DNA of 64,000 nucleotides from Parabacteroides sp. PF5-9 (GCF_029893105.1 NZ_JARXWG010000001.1:186001-250000), one strand, 5' to 3'. Shown: positions 9,426-18,745, counted from the stretch's first letter. Notes: generated by a model from the letters alone, not told the origin. Program-made: numbers and translations.

Positions 9426-10153
9426 AAAATGATCACTTCACTAAAATTATACAAATAAACTATGCCCTTATAAAGCAGATATAAGGGCAGAATTTCTTGG
9501 CCGCAAAGGTACAAAATTAAATATAAAACACCATGTGTTTGTGTATGAAATATGCGTATTGACTTGAAAATAATCACAAAACGCCATAAAAAATATAAAA
9601 TGACAAACAAAATAACAGGGCCATAACGGAAAGATCCGGAGAAAGCCATCCAGAAAACGGGGAGATATAGCAGTACTCCCCACGAATGAAAGACCGCCTG
9701 AAAACTATTATACCATAATCTGATCTCTTCATCTTTAAAAAAGATAAAGCCTATAAGCGCATACATTCCTCTTTTCAACCAGTAGAATACGATCAGAACA
9801 AAAAAGATCAATCCTAAATAGAGGAAAATAAAACGTTCTGATTGAGCAGGGAAGAGTCCTTCATTCCTTGCGAATAGAAACAGGCAGATACTACAAAGCA
9901 GCAACGTTTGCAGACTCATGAAATGCTTAAAACCCCACTCACTACCCGTTGACCGGCCAGCGGGTAGTTCAAAGAGGTTCTGTCTCTTTTTCAGTGAGAC
10001 AATATCTTTAAGCATTTTCAGGAACAGCTGATAATTAAGCCGAAACGCCAAAGCAAACGACAGGAGCAATGCCAGTAACAATGAAAAGATCATATCATCG
10101 ATCCATTGCCCTTCCCAAATATGAATGCCGGTGTATCCCTCAAAAACGTTCAT
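9416..10153 (-). CDS. DUF4271 integral membrane protein
   Basis: 245 residues with about seven hydrophobic segments (for example MIFSLLLALLLSFALAF, LLLCSICLFLF, FIFLYLGLIFFVLIVFYWL and VILFVILYFLWRFVIIF). It matches the Bacteroidetes DUF4271 family normally found just upstream of hemD. Function unknown. It heads the hemD-rnpA-yidD run; a TATCTTTG -7-like site lies at 10170-10177. Confidence 0.82.
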   Translation of the reverse strand: MNVFEGYTGIHIWEGQWIDDMIFSLLLALLLSFALAFRLNYQLFLKMLKDIVSLKKRQNLFELPAGRSTGSEWGFKHFMSLQTLLLCSICLFLFARNEGLFPAQSERFIFLYLGLIFFVLIVFYWLKRGMYALIGFIFFKDEEIRLWYNSFQAVFHSWGVLLYLPVFWMAFSGSFRYGPVILFVILYFLWRFVIIFKSIRIFHTQTHGVLYLILYLCGQEILPLYLLYKGIVYLYNFSEVIILWR

Positions 10154-10221
10154 CCTTCTTAAACTAACGCAAAGATAGTTTAAAATAAATGCATTCTTTC
10201 CGCTTTTGCAGATAAACGAAA

Positions 10222-11340
10222 TCAGACAGTGATCAATTGATAAGCGCGTCTGCCGATTCCGATTTTTTCGGCATGTATCAACCCTGTCTGCCAGTTGGTG
10301 TCGGGATGAATCAGGCAGAACTTGTCTTCCCCTTCTAATGTACCGTGCACGTGGGATTCGGCGATTTTATTCCCTCCGAGCACCGGCGCCTGAGTGACCA
10401 TGTCGGCACACGCCTGATCCAAAGCCACCGGATCGAAAGAGGCAGCAATCCCCAGATCGGGCACTATTGGTGCGTCGTTATGGTTCCAACAGTCACATTC
10501 GGGAGACACATTCATAATAAAACTCACATGGAAATGGGGTTTGTCCATTAAGACCGCTTGGGTATATTCGGCGATCTTATAATTCAAACGTTCCGAGGTA
10601 TCATCCTCGCCCAGGACAGCCGCATTGTATTGACAAAGCGCTACACATTGTCCACATCCGACACATTTGTCATAATCGATGACTGCTTTTTTCTGACTGT
10701 CTAATTGAATCGCTTCATGTGCACAATATTTCACACAGACCCGGCAACCGGTACAGTTTGTTCTGTTTACAACCGGCTTGGATGCCGCATGCAACTCCAG
10801 TTTACCTCCCACGCTGGCGCATCCCATACCCAGGTTCTTCAAGGCGCCGCCAAACCCGGTCTGTTCATGCCCTTTGAAATGGTTCATCGAAATAATGACA
10901 TCGGCATCGACAATGGCTGTGCCAATTTTAGGTGCTTTACAATATTCGCCATCAATCGGTATTTCCCGATAATCGGTTCCTTTGATACCATCAGCAATAA
11001 TTACGACACATTTGGCCGAAAGTGAGTTAAACCCATTCTCAATTGCGCTATTCAGATGATCAACGGCATTGGAGCGCCCTCCGGAGTATAAGGTATTGCA
11101 ATCCGTAAGAAACGGTTTTGCCCCCAGGCTACGGAGCAGTGTGGCCATGCGTGCCGCATAATTCGGGCGGATATAGGCCAGGTTGCCCGGTTCGCCAAAA
11201 TGTATTTTTATCGCTGTAAATTGGTTTTTGAAATCGATCTGCTCGATGCCGGCTTTTTTGACCAGGCGCTCCATTTTCACAAGTAAATTTGCCGAAGGAG
11301 TCGTGCGCAGATTCGTAAAATAAACGGGAGATGTTTCCAT
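10222..11340 (-). CDS. DUF362 domain protein with two 4Fe-4S clusters
   Basis: 372 residues. An N-terminal DUF362 region (KIHFGEPGN, MNHFKGHEQTGFGGALKNLG) surrounds a ferredoxin insert with two CxxCxxCxxxC motifs: C196/199/202/206 and C226/229/232/236. The protein is cytoplasmic and probably handles electrons or a metal-bound substrate; no reaction is established for this subgroup. It stands as its own minus-strand unit. Confidence 0.85.
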   Translation of the reverse strand: METSPVYFTNLRTTPSANLLVKMERLVKKAGIEQIDFKNQFTAIKIHFGEPGNLAYIRPNYAARMATLLRSLGAKPFLTDCNTLYSGGRSNAVDHLNSAIENGFNSLSAKCVVIIADGIKGTDYREIPIDGEYCKAPKIGTAIVDADVIISMNHFKGHEQTGFGGALKNLGMGCASVGGKLELHAASKPVVNRTNCTGCRVCVKYCAHEAIQLDSQKKAVIDYDKCVGCGQCVALCQYNAAVLGEDDTSERLNYKIAEYTQAVLMDKPHFHVSFIMNVSPECDCWNHNDAPIVPDLGIAASFDPVALDQACADMVTQAPVLGGNKIAESHVHGTLEGEDKFCLIHPDTNWQTGLIHAEKIGIGRRAYQLITV

Positions 11341-11483
11341 AAATAAGACTAATCGCTAATTAAATTAATAAGACACTTTTGAACGGCTAAGATAGACTAT
11401 TTCTTATGGAACGCCAACAACACACACGAAAGAAATCATGGGCTGTCTCTTTTATAATCTCAAACTAAACAGGGAGGGTCGAC

Positions 11484-11804
11484 TTAGCGGATGGCGATTT
11501 TACGGACGGTTTCACCTATACGGATAATATAATACCCTTTAGCAATATTCACGAAATATTCACCGGAAGGCTCTTTCATCTCGATCTCTTTCACTTTAAT
11601 ACCTACCACGCTGTAGATCTGCAAAAGACTACCGACCGGAGCATTCTTGACGATGATAAAATTCTCTTTCGCTGTAAGTTCTATTTGAACCGGATTTTGC
11701 GGATTTGAAACCTGAGAGGGATGAACGCCCTTCCCCTCTTTTGCTAAGACGGGAGTACCTGTATGGAGTACAAGCGCGAATAATATGAGATAAAATAGCT
11801 TCAT
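11484..11804 (-). CDS. Secreted protein with a type IX secretion-like C-terminal domain
   Basis: 106 residues with a signal peptide (LFYLILFALVLHTGTPVLA, cleavage near residue 21). The rest resembles the C-terminal sorting domain of type IX secretion cargo: VKNAPVGSLLQIYSVVGIKV, then a GYYIIRIGETVRKIAIR ending. A bare signal peptide plus sorting domain is unusual. It may be a remnant of a larger protein or a small surface factor. Confidence 0.65.
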   Translation of the reverse strand: MKLFYLILFALVLHTGTPVLAKEGKGVHPSQVSNPQNPVQIELTAKENFIIVKNAPVGSLLQIYSVVGIKVKEIEMKEPSGEYFVNIAKGYYIIRIGETVRKIAIR

Positions 11805-11889
11805 CTATGACTCTCAATTGCTTGCAAAGATAAAAACTTTTCTTGAAAACGAAAAGGTTTTGAGCACAAATTCATGCTTTTACGATTTT

Positions 11890-12804
11890 TTAGAGCGATA
11901 GAACCATACCTTCTTCGGCAAGGCTGACTTCTGTAAAAACCTGACGCGCTTCATCCAGGAAAGGAGTCAGGTCGTTATAACGTGCCGAAAAGTGCCCGAT
12001 AATCAATCGTTTTACCTGTGCAAGCCGGGCTATTTCAGCCGCTTGTCGGGCTGTCGAATGATAGGTCTCTTTTGAACGGGCAAGATCGCTTTCACAAAAA
12101 GTCGCTTCGTGATAGAGCAGGTCAACCCCTTCGATAAACGGGATGATCTCCGGGGCGTAAGCCGTATCCGAACAATAGGCATACCGTTTAGGAGTAGCCG
12201 ACGGACGGGTCAACCGACTATTCAAAACAACGGTTCCATCGGGTGTTATATAATCTGCACCCTGTTTGATATCTTTGATCATCCGAACCGGAACCTGATA
12301 AAAATCGATCATCTCACGGATGATATGTGCCTCTTTGGGTTTTTCGGCAAAGAGATAGCCGCAGCAAGGAATCCGATGTTTTAACGGAATACTGTAGACC
12401 TGCAACGATCGATCCTCCATCACCAATGTCTGTTGATACGGATCGATCAGATTAAAACGTACCGGGTAGCCCATGTTTTTGCAAAACAGATCCAAGATCG
12501 GTTGAAGATAGGTCTCGATCTCTTTGGGGCCGTGAATCACCAGTTCCCCTTGCCGTCCTAACATCCCCAAAGTAGAGAGCAGACCAGGCAGCCCGAAACA
12601 ATGATCTCCATGCAGATGCGTAATAAAAATATGATTTAACCGACTGAACCGGATCCGCATGCGACGCATCTGAAGCTGAGTCCCTTCGCCGCAATCGATC
12701 ATATAGAGTTTATCGCGCAGATCAATGATTTGCGACGCGTTTTGCCGGCGGGTAGTCGGTAGTGCAGAGCCACAGCCAAGGATGTGAATATCAAAATCCG
12801 CCAT
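11890..12804 (-). CDS. rnz: Ribonuclease Z
   Basis: A 304-residue metallo-beta-lactamase-fold endonuclease that trims tRNA 3' ends. Zinc ligands are visible in THLHGDHCFGLPG (residues about 59-71), YCSDTAYAP, LYHEATF and IGHFSARY. It starts 5 bp after the pyrH stop, so the two are probably co-transcribed. Confidence 0.95.
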   Translation of the reverse strand: MADFDIHILGCGSALPTTRRQNASQIIDLRDKLYMIDCGEGTQLQMRRMRIRFSRLNHIFITHLHGDHCFGLPGLLSTLGMLGRQGELVIHGPKEIETYLQPILDLFCKNMGYPVRFNLIDPYQQTLVMEDRSLQVYSIPLKHRIPCCGYLFAEKPKEAHIIREMIDFYQVPVRMIKDIKQGADYITPDGTVVLNSRLTRPSATPKRYAYCSDTAYAPEIIPFIEGVDLLYHEATFCESDLARSKETYHSTARQAAEIARLAQVKRLIIGHFSARYNDLTPFLDEARQVFTEVSLAEEGMVLSL

Positions 12805-12809
12805 TGAGA

Positions 12810-13520
12810 TTAATTATGTACGAATGTCCCGATATTTTCCCCTTTCATCACCTTTTTCAGGTTGCCGGCCGTGTCCATATCAAATACGATAATCGGCAGA
12901 TTATTCTCTTTGCACATCACTGTCGCTGTCAGATCCATCACCTTGAGTCCGCGCGCATAGATCTCATCATAAGTGATCCGTTCGAACTTGACCGCATCCG
13001 GATCCTTTTCCGGATCAGCGGTATAAATCCCGTCAACCCGTGTCCCTTTTAACATCACATCCGCCTCGATTTCAATGCCACGCAGAGCCGATCCGGTGTC
13101 GGTCGTAAAGAAAGGATTCCCGGTTCCACCGGACATAATGACTACATTTCCCTGCTCCAACAGTTCGATGGCACGCCATTTGTTGTAAAATTCACCGATC
13201 GGTTCCATCCGGATGGCGGTCAGCACTTTTGCACCGACGCCTTGTGCGGTCAGTGCCGAACTAAGCGCCAGGCTGTTAATCACAGTAGCCAGCATACCCA
13301 TCTGGTCGCCCTTCACTCTGTCGAATCCCTTTGATGCACCGCTCAGACCCCGAAAGATATTACCACCACCAATGACGATACCGATCTGCACACCCATTTC
13401 GGCAATTTCTTTGATTTGACAGGCATATGCATTCAAACGCGTTTCATCAATACCGTACTGCTTTTCTCCCATCAGCGACTCCCCGCTTAATTTCAATAAA
13501 ATTCGTTTATAATGTGCCAT
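12810..13520 (-). CDS. pyrH: UMP kinase
   Basis: 236 residues, amino-acid-kinase fold. It phosphorylates UMP to UDP. Visible motifs are LLKLSGESLMG at the N-terminus, IGIVIGGGNIFRG, GTGNPFFTTDTGSALRG and VDGIYTADPEKDPDA. A -7-like TAAGTTTG lies at 13542-13549, about 22 bp before the ATG. It is first of the pyrH-rnz pair and diverges from the esterase gene across a 22-bp tandem repeat. Confidence 0.97.
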   Translation of the reverse strand: MAHYKRILLKLSGESLMGEKQYGIDETRLNAYACQIKEIAEMGVQIGIVIGGGNIFRGLSGASKGFDRVKGDQMGMLATVINSLALSSALTAQGVGAKVLTAIRMEPIGEFYNKWRAIELLEQGNVVIMSGGTGNPFFTTDTGSALRGIEIEADVMLKGTRVDGIYTADPEKDPDAVKFERITYDEIYARGLKVMDLTATVMCKENNLPIIVFDMDTAGNLKKVMKGENIGTFVHN

Positions 13521-13639
13521 TGTCCCTCAATTATTTTTTTGCAAACTTACATATTATTTATTCAACAGCGTACATGAAGCAAAGAGAATCAGGCAAAAAG
13601 GGTGCTCGCCTGAGAAGAAAAATTCATTCGATAATTATG

Positions 13640-13712
13640 GAACGATCGTTCCATAATTGTCAAATGATTGTTTCATAATTATCAAACGATCGTTCCACAA
13701 TTGTCAAACGAA
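13640..13712. repeat. 22-bp tandem repeat, locus A
   Basis: Three 22-bp units at 13640-13661, 13662-13683 and 13684-13705 plus a partial fourth. Each contains the palindrome-like core AACGATCGTT (or AATGATTGTT) followed by an AATT-centred arm. The array sits between divergent pyrH and the esterase gene. A homologous three-unit array occurs at 61762-61834, and similarity extends into both flanks. Confidence 0.85.
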
Positions 13713-13746
13713 TTTATATTGGTGATGTTCTGAAGCAGTTATTTCG

Positions 13747-13754
13747 TATGTTTG
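13747..13754 (+). promoter_or_regulatory. -7 promoter element of the esterase gene
   Basis: TATGTTTG matches the TAnnTTTG consensus 23 bp before the chosen ATG at 13778. It also shows why the upstream in-frame ATG at 13748 cannot be the start, because that codon lies in the promoter. No clear -33 element. Confidence 0.55.
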
Positions 13755-13777
13755 TAAATGGAATAACATCACTTATT

Positions 13778-14875
13778 ATGCAAAAAAAGCAACTCTTTTT
13801 GACTGTATTATTGGCTCTTGTGTTATGCGCTTCGTCCGGCTTGGCTCAAGGATCTGTAGAGATTTCTCCCTCTCATCCGCATATCGCATATATCGGGCGG
13901 GTAAGTTTTGCGAATCCCGAATCGCCTTGTTTTACCTATCCGGGAGTAGAGATCCGTACCGTTTTTGAAGGGACTTCATTACGGATGAAAGTGAAACCTA
14001 ATAGCGGATATTTTATGGTGGAGATCGACAAGCGGGAACCGTTTAAGGTGGGAGCCGCCGAAAATGATTCGGTGTTGCTGTTGGCTCAAAACCTGCCTGA
14101 AGGGCGACATACGGTAAAGATTATATTGGCTTACGAAGGGTATCAGCGTCGCCCTGAATTCAGAGGGTTTATCTTGGACAAAGGGAAGACTTTGCCTCAA
14201 GCCCCGGTGTTACCTTCCCGGAAAATGGAATTTATCGGTAATTCGATTACCTGTGGATATGGGGCGGAAGTGACCGACCCGACCGCTCCTTTTAAGGATG
14301 AAACCGAAAATCATTATTACACCTATGCCGCAGCTACTGCGCGGGCCTTTGATGCACAAAATCTGATTGTTGCCCGGTCGGGAATCGGTATTTATCGCAA
14401 TTATGGCGGGTCGAAAACAGGCAGTCCGGATTGTATGCCGGCGATGTATGGCCAGACCCTTTTTAAAGATCCGTCGGAGCAATGGGATTTCTCCCGGTAT
14501 ACACCCGATGTGGTGTGTATCAATCTGGGAACCAATGATACGAGTACGCAACCTTACGATACACAATTGTTGGAAAACGGTTACCGGAATTTCCTGAAAA
14601 CAGTCAGAAACCATTATCCGGATGCAAAAATTGTTTTACTGACCGGATCGATGCTTTCGGGCAAACCTTTGCAGGATGTCAAAAAAGCGTTAGATCAGGT
14701 GGTTGCCGAAGCCAAAGAAAGAGGCGACCGGCAAGTCTATCGCTTTGATCTTTCTCCGCAGGACGGAAGTCTGGGGTATGGTGCCAGTTATCATCCCTCT
14801 AAACAGCAACAAGCGAAAGGCGCGAAGGAGTTGATCCCTTTTATTGCGGAAATTACGGGGTGGACGTATGAGTGA
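13778..14875 (+). CDS. Secreted SGNH/GDSL esterase, carbohydrate esterase family 2-like
   Basis: 365 residues with signal peptide (KKQLFLTVLLALVLCASSGLA). The N-terminal half is a beta-rich CE2-type jelly roll (FTYPGVEIRTVFEG, LRMKVKP). The C-terminal half is the SGNH hydrolase: block I FIGNSITCGYG, block III NLGTNDTS and catalytic His in YHPS near the end. It probably removes acetyl groups from plant or host polysaccharide in the periplasm or outside the cell. A single-gene plus-strand unit. Confidence 0.87.
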   Translation: MQKKQLFLTVLLALVLCASSGLAQGSVEISPSHPHIAYIGRVSFANPESPCFTYPGVEIRTVFEGTSLRMKVKPNSGYFMVEIDKREPFKVGAAENDSVLLLAQNLPEGRHTVKIILAYEGYQRRPEFRGFILDKGKTLPQAPVLPSRKMEFIGNSITCGYGAEVTDPTAPFKDETENHYYTYAAATARAFDAQNLIVARSGIGIYRNYGGSKTGSPDCMPAMYGQTLFKDPSEQWDFSRYTPDVVCINLGTNDTSTQPYDTQLLENGYRNFLKTVRNHYPDAKIVLLTGSMLSGKPLQDVKKALDQVVAEAKERGDRQVYRFDLSPQDGSLGYGASYHPSKQQQAKGAKELIPFIAEITGWTYE

Positions 14876-15042
14876 AATGAATGATTACGACTGAGTTGCC
14901 TGTTTTGCATGGAAAAATAAAAACAGACTGTTGATGCATCGAATCTGATAATTATTTTGTAGTTTTGGTGCAAGATCGCATATAACACAGTATGCAGCTA
15001 ATTAGATAATTGTATTATATATCCAATGTAAATTTCGTACTT

Positions 15043-15714
15043 ATGAAACTTTATTCCGTATTATTAGCAACATTGCTACTGAATCTGTTTTTCTTTTCGT
15101 GCGCGAATAGCACAAGTGAAAATACCCCGCCTGTAGAAACCGGCAATAGTGTAGAAACAGTCTTGTCCATGCTTACCGACACACGGACGACGCAGTATTT
15201 TACAAACGACAATGTGCCGGAAGGCGATATCATTCAAATCCTGAATGCTGGAAAAAGTGCAACGAGCGGTATGAATTCGCAACCCTGGCATTTTGGTGTG
15301 ATCCTGAACCAGAGTATGATTCAACGTATCGCAGCAACTCCGAGCAGTGGTCCGGCAGGACCTCCTCCTGGTGCCCCGGCATCGGCCGCATTCCCGAAGG
15401 CTGGTTTTAAAAATGCTCCGGCAGCTATCGCTATTGCGTGTACCGAAAATAACGATTTTAGTGCAGGACTGGCGACGCAAAATATGATTGTTGCCGCTAC
15501 GGCTCTGGGATATGGCACGAAAATAGTAAGAGGGGGTGCAGATATCCTTAACAGTGAGGAAAATAGAGCCTTATTGCAGGTACCTGCCCAGATGAAAACG
15601 ATCATGATCCTGATTATTGGTCAGGTAGATCCCTCTATCGATGTGACTGCCGACGGTGCAACAGGTCCTTCTCCCCGTAAATCATTGGAAGAAGTGGCTA
15701 CTATCGTCAAATAA
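15043..15714 (+). CDS. Nitroreductase-family lipoprotein
   Basis: 223 residues. The signal sequence ends in a lipobox-like LFFFSC, giving a lipidated Cys at about residue 20. The remainder has the nitroreductase FMN fold: TRTTQYFTNDNVPEGDI, SGMNSQPWHF, and GLATQNMIVAATALGYGT. A Gly/Pro-rich loop (GPAGPPPGAPA) interrupts the middle. The substrate is unknown. A cell-surface or periplasmic flavoprotein of this kind is less usual than the cytoplasmic form. The start at 15043 is the Met preceding the signal peptide. Confidence 0.8.
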   Translation: MKLYSVLLATLLLNLFFFSCANSTSENTPPVETGNSVETVLSMLTDTRTTQYFTNDNVPEGDIIQILNAGKSATSGMNSQPWHFGVILNQSMIQRIAATPSSGPAGPPPGAPASAAFPKAGFKNAPAAIAIACTENNDFSAGLATQNMIVAATALGYGTKIVRGGADILNSEENRALLQVPAQMKTIMILIIGQVDPSIDVTADGATGPSPRKSLEEVATIVK

Positions 15715-15783
15715 GTATTGGGTGCATATTCAATTGGTATCCCCACAAACATCCGGAATGATCGCATTTTGGAAACTAACCCG

Positions 15784-15791
15784 TATATTTG
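15784..15791 (+). promoter_or_regulatory. -7 element ahead of the U32 peptidase gene
   Basis: TATATTTG matches TAnnTTTG. Transcription would begin near 15798, downstream of the earliest possible start (TTG 15718) and just upstream of TTG 15817, which supports the later start. No convincing -33 box. Confidence 0.5.
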
Positions 15792-15816
15792 CAGACTGAA
15801 ACAAAACGATAGATCA

Positions 15817-17067
15817 TTGAACGAAAAGGATTTTGAAATTATGTCGCCGGTCGGTTCATACGAATCACTGATGGCGGCCATACAAGGGGGAGCCGACTCG
15901 ATTTATTTCGGGATCGAAGGGTTGAATATGCGCTCGCGCTCTTCTCATAATTTTACGACAGACGACCTGCATAAGATTGCCTCTATCTGTCGCGAACATG
16001 GATTGAAGAGTTATCTGACGGTCAACACAGTCATCTATGGCGAAGACCTGCAGTTGATGCAGCAGATTATCGACGCGGCAAAAGCGGCGCAGATCTCGGC
16101 GATTATAGCCTCGGATGTGGCAGCGATGGATTATGCCAACCGGATCGGACAGGAGGTACATCTCTCTACTCAGTTGAATATCTCCAATGTGGAGGCATTG
16201 AAATTCTATGCCCGTTTTGCCGATGTGGTGGTATTGGCTCGTGAACTGAATCTGGAACAGGTTCATACTATTTATCAGGAGATCGTTGCACAACAGATCA
16301 AAGGGCCGAAAGGTGAACTGATCCGTATTGAAATGTTTACGCATGGTGCCTTATGTATGGCTGTATCGGGGAAATGCTACCTCAGCTTGCACGAGATGAA
16401 TGCTTCCGCCAACCGTGGAGCCTGTATGCAGATCTGTCGCAGAGGGTATACAGTAAAGGATAAAGACAGCAATATAGAACTGGATATCGAAAACCAGTAT
16501 ATCATGTCGCCTAAAGACCTGAAAACTATTCATTTTATGAATAAAATGATGGATGCAGGAGTCAGGGTATTTAAGATTGAAGGACGTGCGCGTGGACCGG
16601 AATATGTCCGTATTGTGACGGAATGTTATAAAGAAGCTGTTCGTGCCTATTGCGACAAGACATTCTCGGAAGAGAAGATTGCCGGATGGGATGAAAAACT
16701 GAGGAGTGTTTTTAACCGTGGATTCTGGGACGGTTATTACCTGGGGCAACGGTTAGGCGAATGGAGCAGTAAATATGGGTCGAGCGCCACCAAGAAAAAA
16801 GTCTATCTGGCAAAAGCCATTAAATATTTCAGCGGATTGGGTGTTGGCGAATTTGAGATGGAATCGGGGACTTTGTCTGTGGGCGATGAAATCTTGATCA
16901 CCGGCCCTACCACCGGTGCACTGATGCAAACTGTAGAAGAGATCCGGGTCGAATTAACGTCTGTAGAAACGGCTGTCAAAGGCGAACGTTTTTCCATCAA
17001 AACGACGGAAAAAATTCGTCCCTCAGACCGGTTATACAAAATGGAACCATCATCACATCATGCATAA
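15817..17067 (+). CDS. U32 family peptidase
   Basis: A 416-residue protein of peptidase family U32. The family signature is visible as EMFTHGALCMAVSGKCYLS and is followed by NRGACMQICRRGY, giving a cysteine-rich centre. The first barrel strand DFEIMSPVGSYESL must be included, so ATG 15841 (which starts inside it) is too late. TTG 15817 gives LNEKDFEIMSPVG and fits the -7 site at 15784. Members act as collagenase-like proteases or in tRNA or ubiquinone hydroxylation; which applies here is not clear. Confidence 0.85.
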   Translation: MNEKDFEIMSPVGSYESLMAAIQGGADSIYFGIEGLNMRSRSSHNFTTDDLHKIASICREHGLKSYLTVNTVIYGEDLQLMQQIIDAAKAAQISAIIASDVAAMDYANRIGQEVHLSTQLNISNVEALKFYARFADVVVLARELNLEQVHTIYQEIVAQQIKGPKGELIRIEMFTHGALCMAVSGKCYLSLHEMNASANRGACMQICRRGYTVKDKDSNIELDIENQYIMSPKDLKTIHFMNKMMDAGVRVFKIEGRARGPEYVRIVTECYKEAVRAYCDKTFSEEKIAGWDEKLRSVFNRGFWDGYYLGQRLGEWSSKYGSSATKKKVYLAKAIKYFSGLGVGEFEMESGTLSVGDEILITGPTTGALMQTVEEIRVELTSVETAVKGERFSIKTTEKIRPSDRLYKMEPSSHHA

Positions 17068-17115
17068 CGTAGAGACAGGACATGCCCTGTCTTTACATAA
17101 ATCATCAATAATATA

Positions 17116-17514
17116 ATGAACGAATACCATTTCACATTACCCATGAAAGTCAGGGATTATGAATGCGACCTGCAAGGCGTGGTCAATAATTCCAATTATC
17201 AACGGTATATGGAGCATACGCGTCACGAATTTCTGGAATCGCTGGGTGAGAATTTCGGAGTCATGCACGAGAACGGGATTGATGCTTTTGTTGCCCGGGT
17301 GGATATACAATTCAAAACATCCCTGCGTAGTGGAGATCATTTTATCTCTTCACTATATGTGAAAAAAGAAGGACCCAAGCTGGTCTTCTATCAGGATATT
17401 TTCCGGGCTTCCGATCAGGTATTGGCAGCCAAAGGGAGAGTAGAAACAGTGGTTGTCGAACATGGAAAATTAACCCGGGGGGAATACTTTGATGAGGTAC
17501 TGAAGAAACTATAA
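17116..17514 (+). CDS. Acyl-CoA thioesterase, hotdog fold
   Basis: 132 residues of the 4-hydroxybenzoyl-CoA thioesterase/YbgC type. The catalytic region is YECDLQGVVNNSNYQRYMEH, with Asp at about residue 16. It would hydrolyse short or medium acyl-CoA in the cytoplasm. It lies 48 bp after the U32 gene and 12 bp before dprA, so the three probably form one transcript. Confidence 0.87.
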   Translation: MNEYHFTLPMKVRDYECDLQGVVNNSNYQRYMEHTRHEFLESLGENFGVMHENGIDAFVARVDIQFKTSLRSGDHFISSLYVKKEGPKLVFYQDIFRASDQVLAAKGRVETVVVEHGKLTRGEYFDEVLKKL

Positions 17515-17526
17515 ACCGACCATACG

Positions 17527-18627
17527 ATGATTTACCAAATTGGCTTAACTATGATTGACGGGGTAGGAGATATTCTTGCCCGTCATTTGCTGGAGGCATT
17601 GGGAGATGCCGAAACGATATTTACGGAAAAGAAAAGACTGCTGGAAAAAGTTCCGGGAATCGGAGGTGTATTGTCTGCTCAGATCAAACGCCCTGAAGTA
17701 TTACAAAAAGCGGAAAAAGAACTCGATTTTATCGTAGAAAATCAGATTCAAACCTATTTTCTCACAGACGAAAATTATCCGCATCGGTTAAAAGAATGTG
17801 CGGATGCTCCGGTTTTGTTTTATTACAAAGGAAATGGCTCATTAAGCGGTTCGCGTATTATCAGCATTGTTGGTACCCGCAATGCGACGGACTATGGGCG
17901 GGAACTCACCGATAAGTTGGTTGATGAGTTAAGCGTTCTCTTGCCCGACACACTTATTGTCAGTGGACTGGCCTATGGGATCGATATCTCTGCTCATCGG
18001 GCGGCTTTAAAATATGGTTTGCCAACTGTAGGCGTATTGGCACATGGTCTGGATCGTATCTATCCGCAGACGCATCGCTCTACTGCTGTAGAGATGCTTC
18101 AACAGGGAGGATTACTGACCGATTTCCCCAGCGCGACTAATCCGGATAAACAGAATTTCGTAAAACGTAACCGTATCGTAGCCGGTCTGGCCGATGCGAC
18201 GGTAGTCGTACAGTCGGCCGAAAAAGGAGGTTCACTAATTACTGCCGACATGGCATTTTCTTATGGACGGGATGTGTTTGCTTTTCCAGGGCGGGTAAAC
18301 GATACCTCTTCAGCCGGGTGTAATAACCTGATTCGTAAAAATAAAGCCGCCCTGATCACCCATGCAACCGATCTGATTGAAGCGATGTCGTGGGATATCG
18401 AAAAAACCCAAGAGTCTCCTCTGCAGACACAGCTGTTTTTCCCGGCAAATAGTACCGAAGAAAAGATCATCACATTGTTGCAGCAGGAAGAAGAGTTGCA
18501 TATCAATCAGTTGGCTTTGGCCTTGGAGTTGCCAGTCAGCCAACTGTCCCTGACCCTGTTTGAGATGGAGATCAACCATCTACTCAAAACACGACCAGGG
18601 AATATGTATCGGTTGTATGAGCGATAG
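17527..18627 (+). CDS. dprA: DNA-processing protein DprA
   Basis: 366 residues. The protein loads RecA on incoming single-stranded DNA. An N-terminal helix-hairpin-helix region (DGVGDILARHLL, KVPGIGGVLS) is followed by the Rossmann-like DprA core (SIVGTRNATDYGRE, VSGLAYGIDISAHR, KGGSLITADMA and FAFPGRVND) and a C-terminal winged-helix-like domain. The gene sits directly upstream of the left end of the integrated element. Confidence 0.96.
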   Translation: MIYQIGLTMIDGVGDILARHLLEALGDAETIFTEKKRLLEKVPGIGGVLSAQIKRPEVLQKAEKELDFIVENQIQTYFLTDENYPHRLKECADAPVLFYYKGNGSLSGSRIISIVGTRNATDYGRELTDKLVDELSVLLPDTLIVSGLAYGIDISAHRAALKYGLPTVGVLAHGLDRIYPQTHRSTAVEMLQQGGLLTDFPSATNPDKQNFVKRNRIVAGLADATVVVQSAEKGGSLITADMAFSYGRDVFAFPGRVNDTSSAGCNNLIRKNKAALITHATDLIEAMSWDIEKTQESPLQTQLFFPANSTEEKIITLLQQEEELHINQLALALELPVSQLSLTLFEMEINHLLKTRPGNMYRLYER

Positions 18628-18706
18628 CCCTTTTCTTGCCTGACAATTACTTCAATGTCTTACCACTGACCCGGAAAATGTGGGAAAAATCAGAATACAG
18701 AAAAAG

Positions 18707-18740
18707 CCTAATTGACTGATTATCAATTAGGTTTTCGTTT
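18707..18740. terminator. Terminator after dprA, ancestral terminator of tRNA-Leu
   Basis: A 9-bp stem CCTAATTGA / TCAATTAGG with a 7-nt loop. T runs follow on the plus strand and the mirror (GCCTTTTTC) follows on the minus strand. It abuts the left att core, so before integration it would have followed the tRNA-Leu 3' end on the minus strand. Confidence 0.7.
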
Positions 18741-18745
18741 TCTGC

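Noticed and set aside
13640-13712. CRISPR array
   Set aside because: Units are contiguous 22-bp repeats with no unique spacers and no cas genes in the window.
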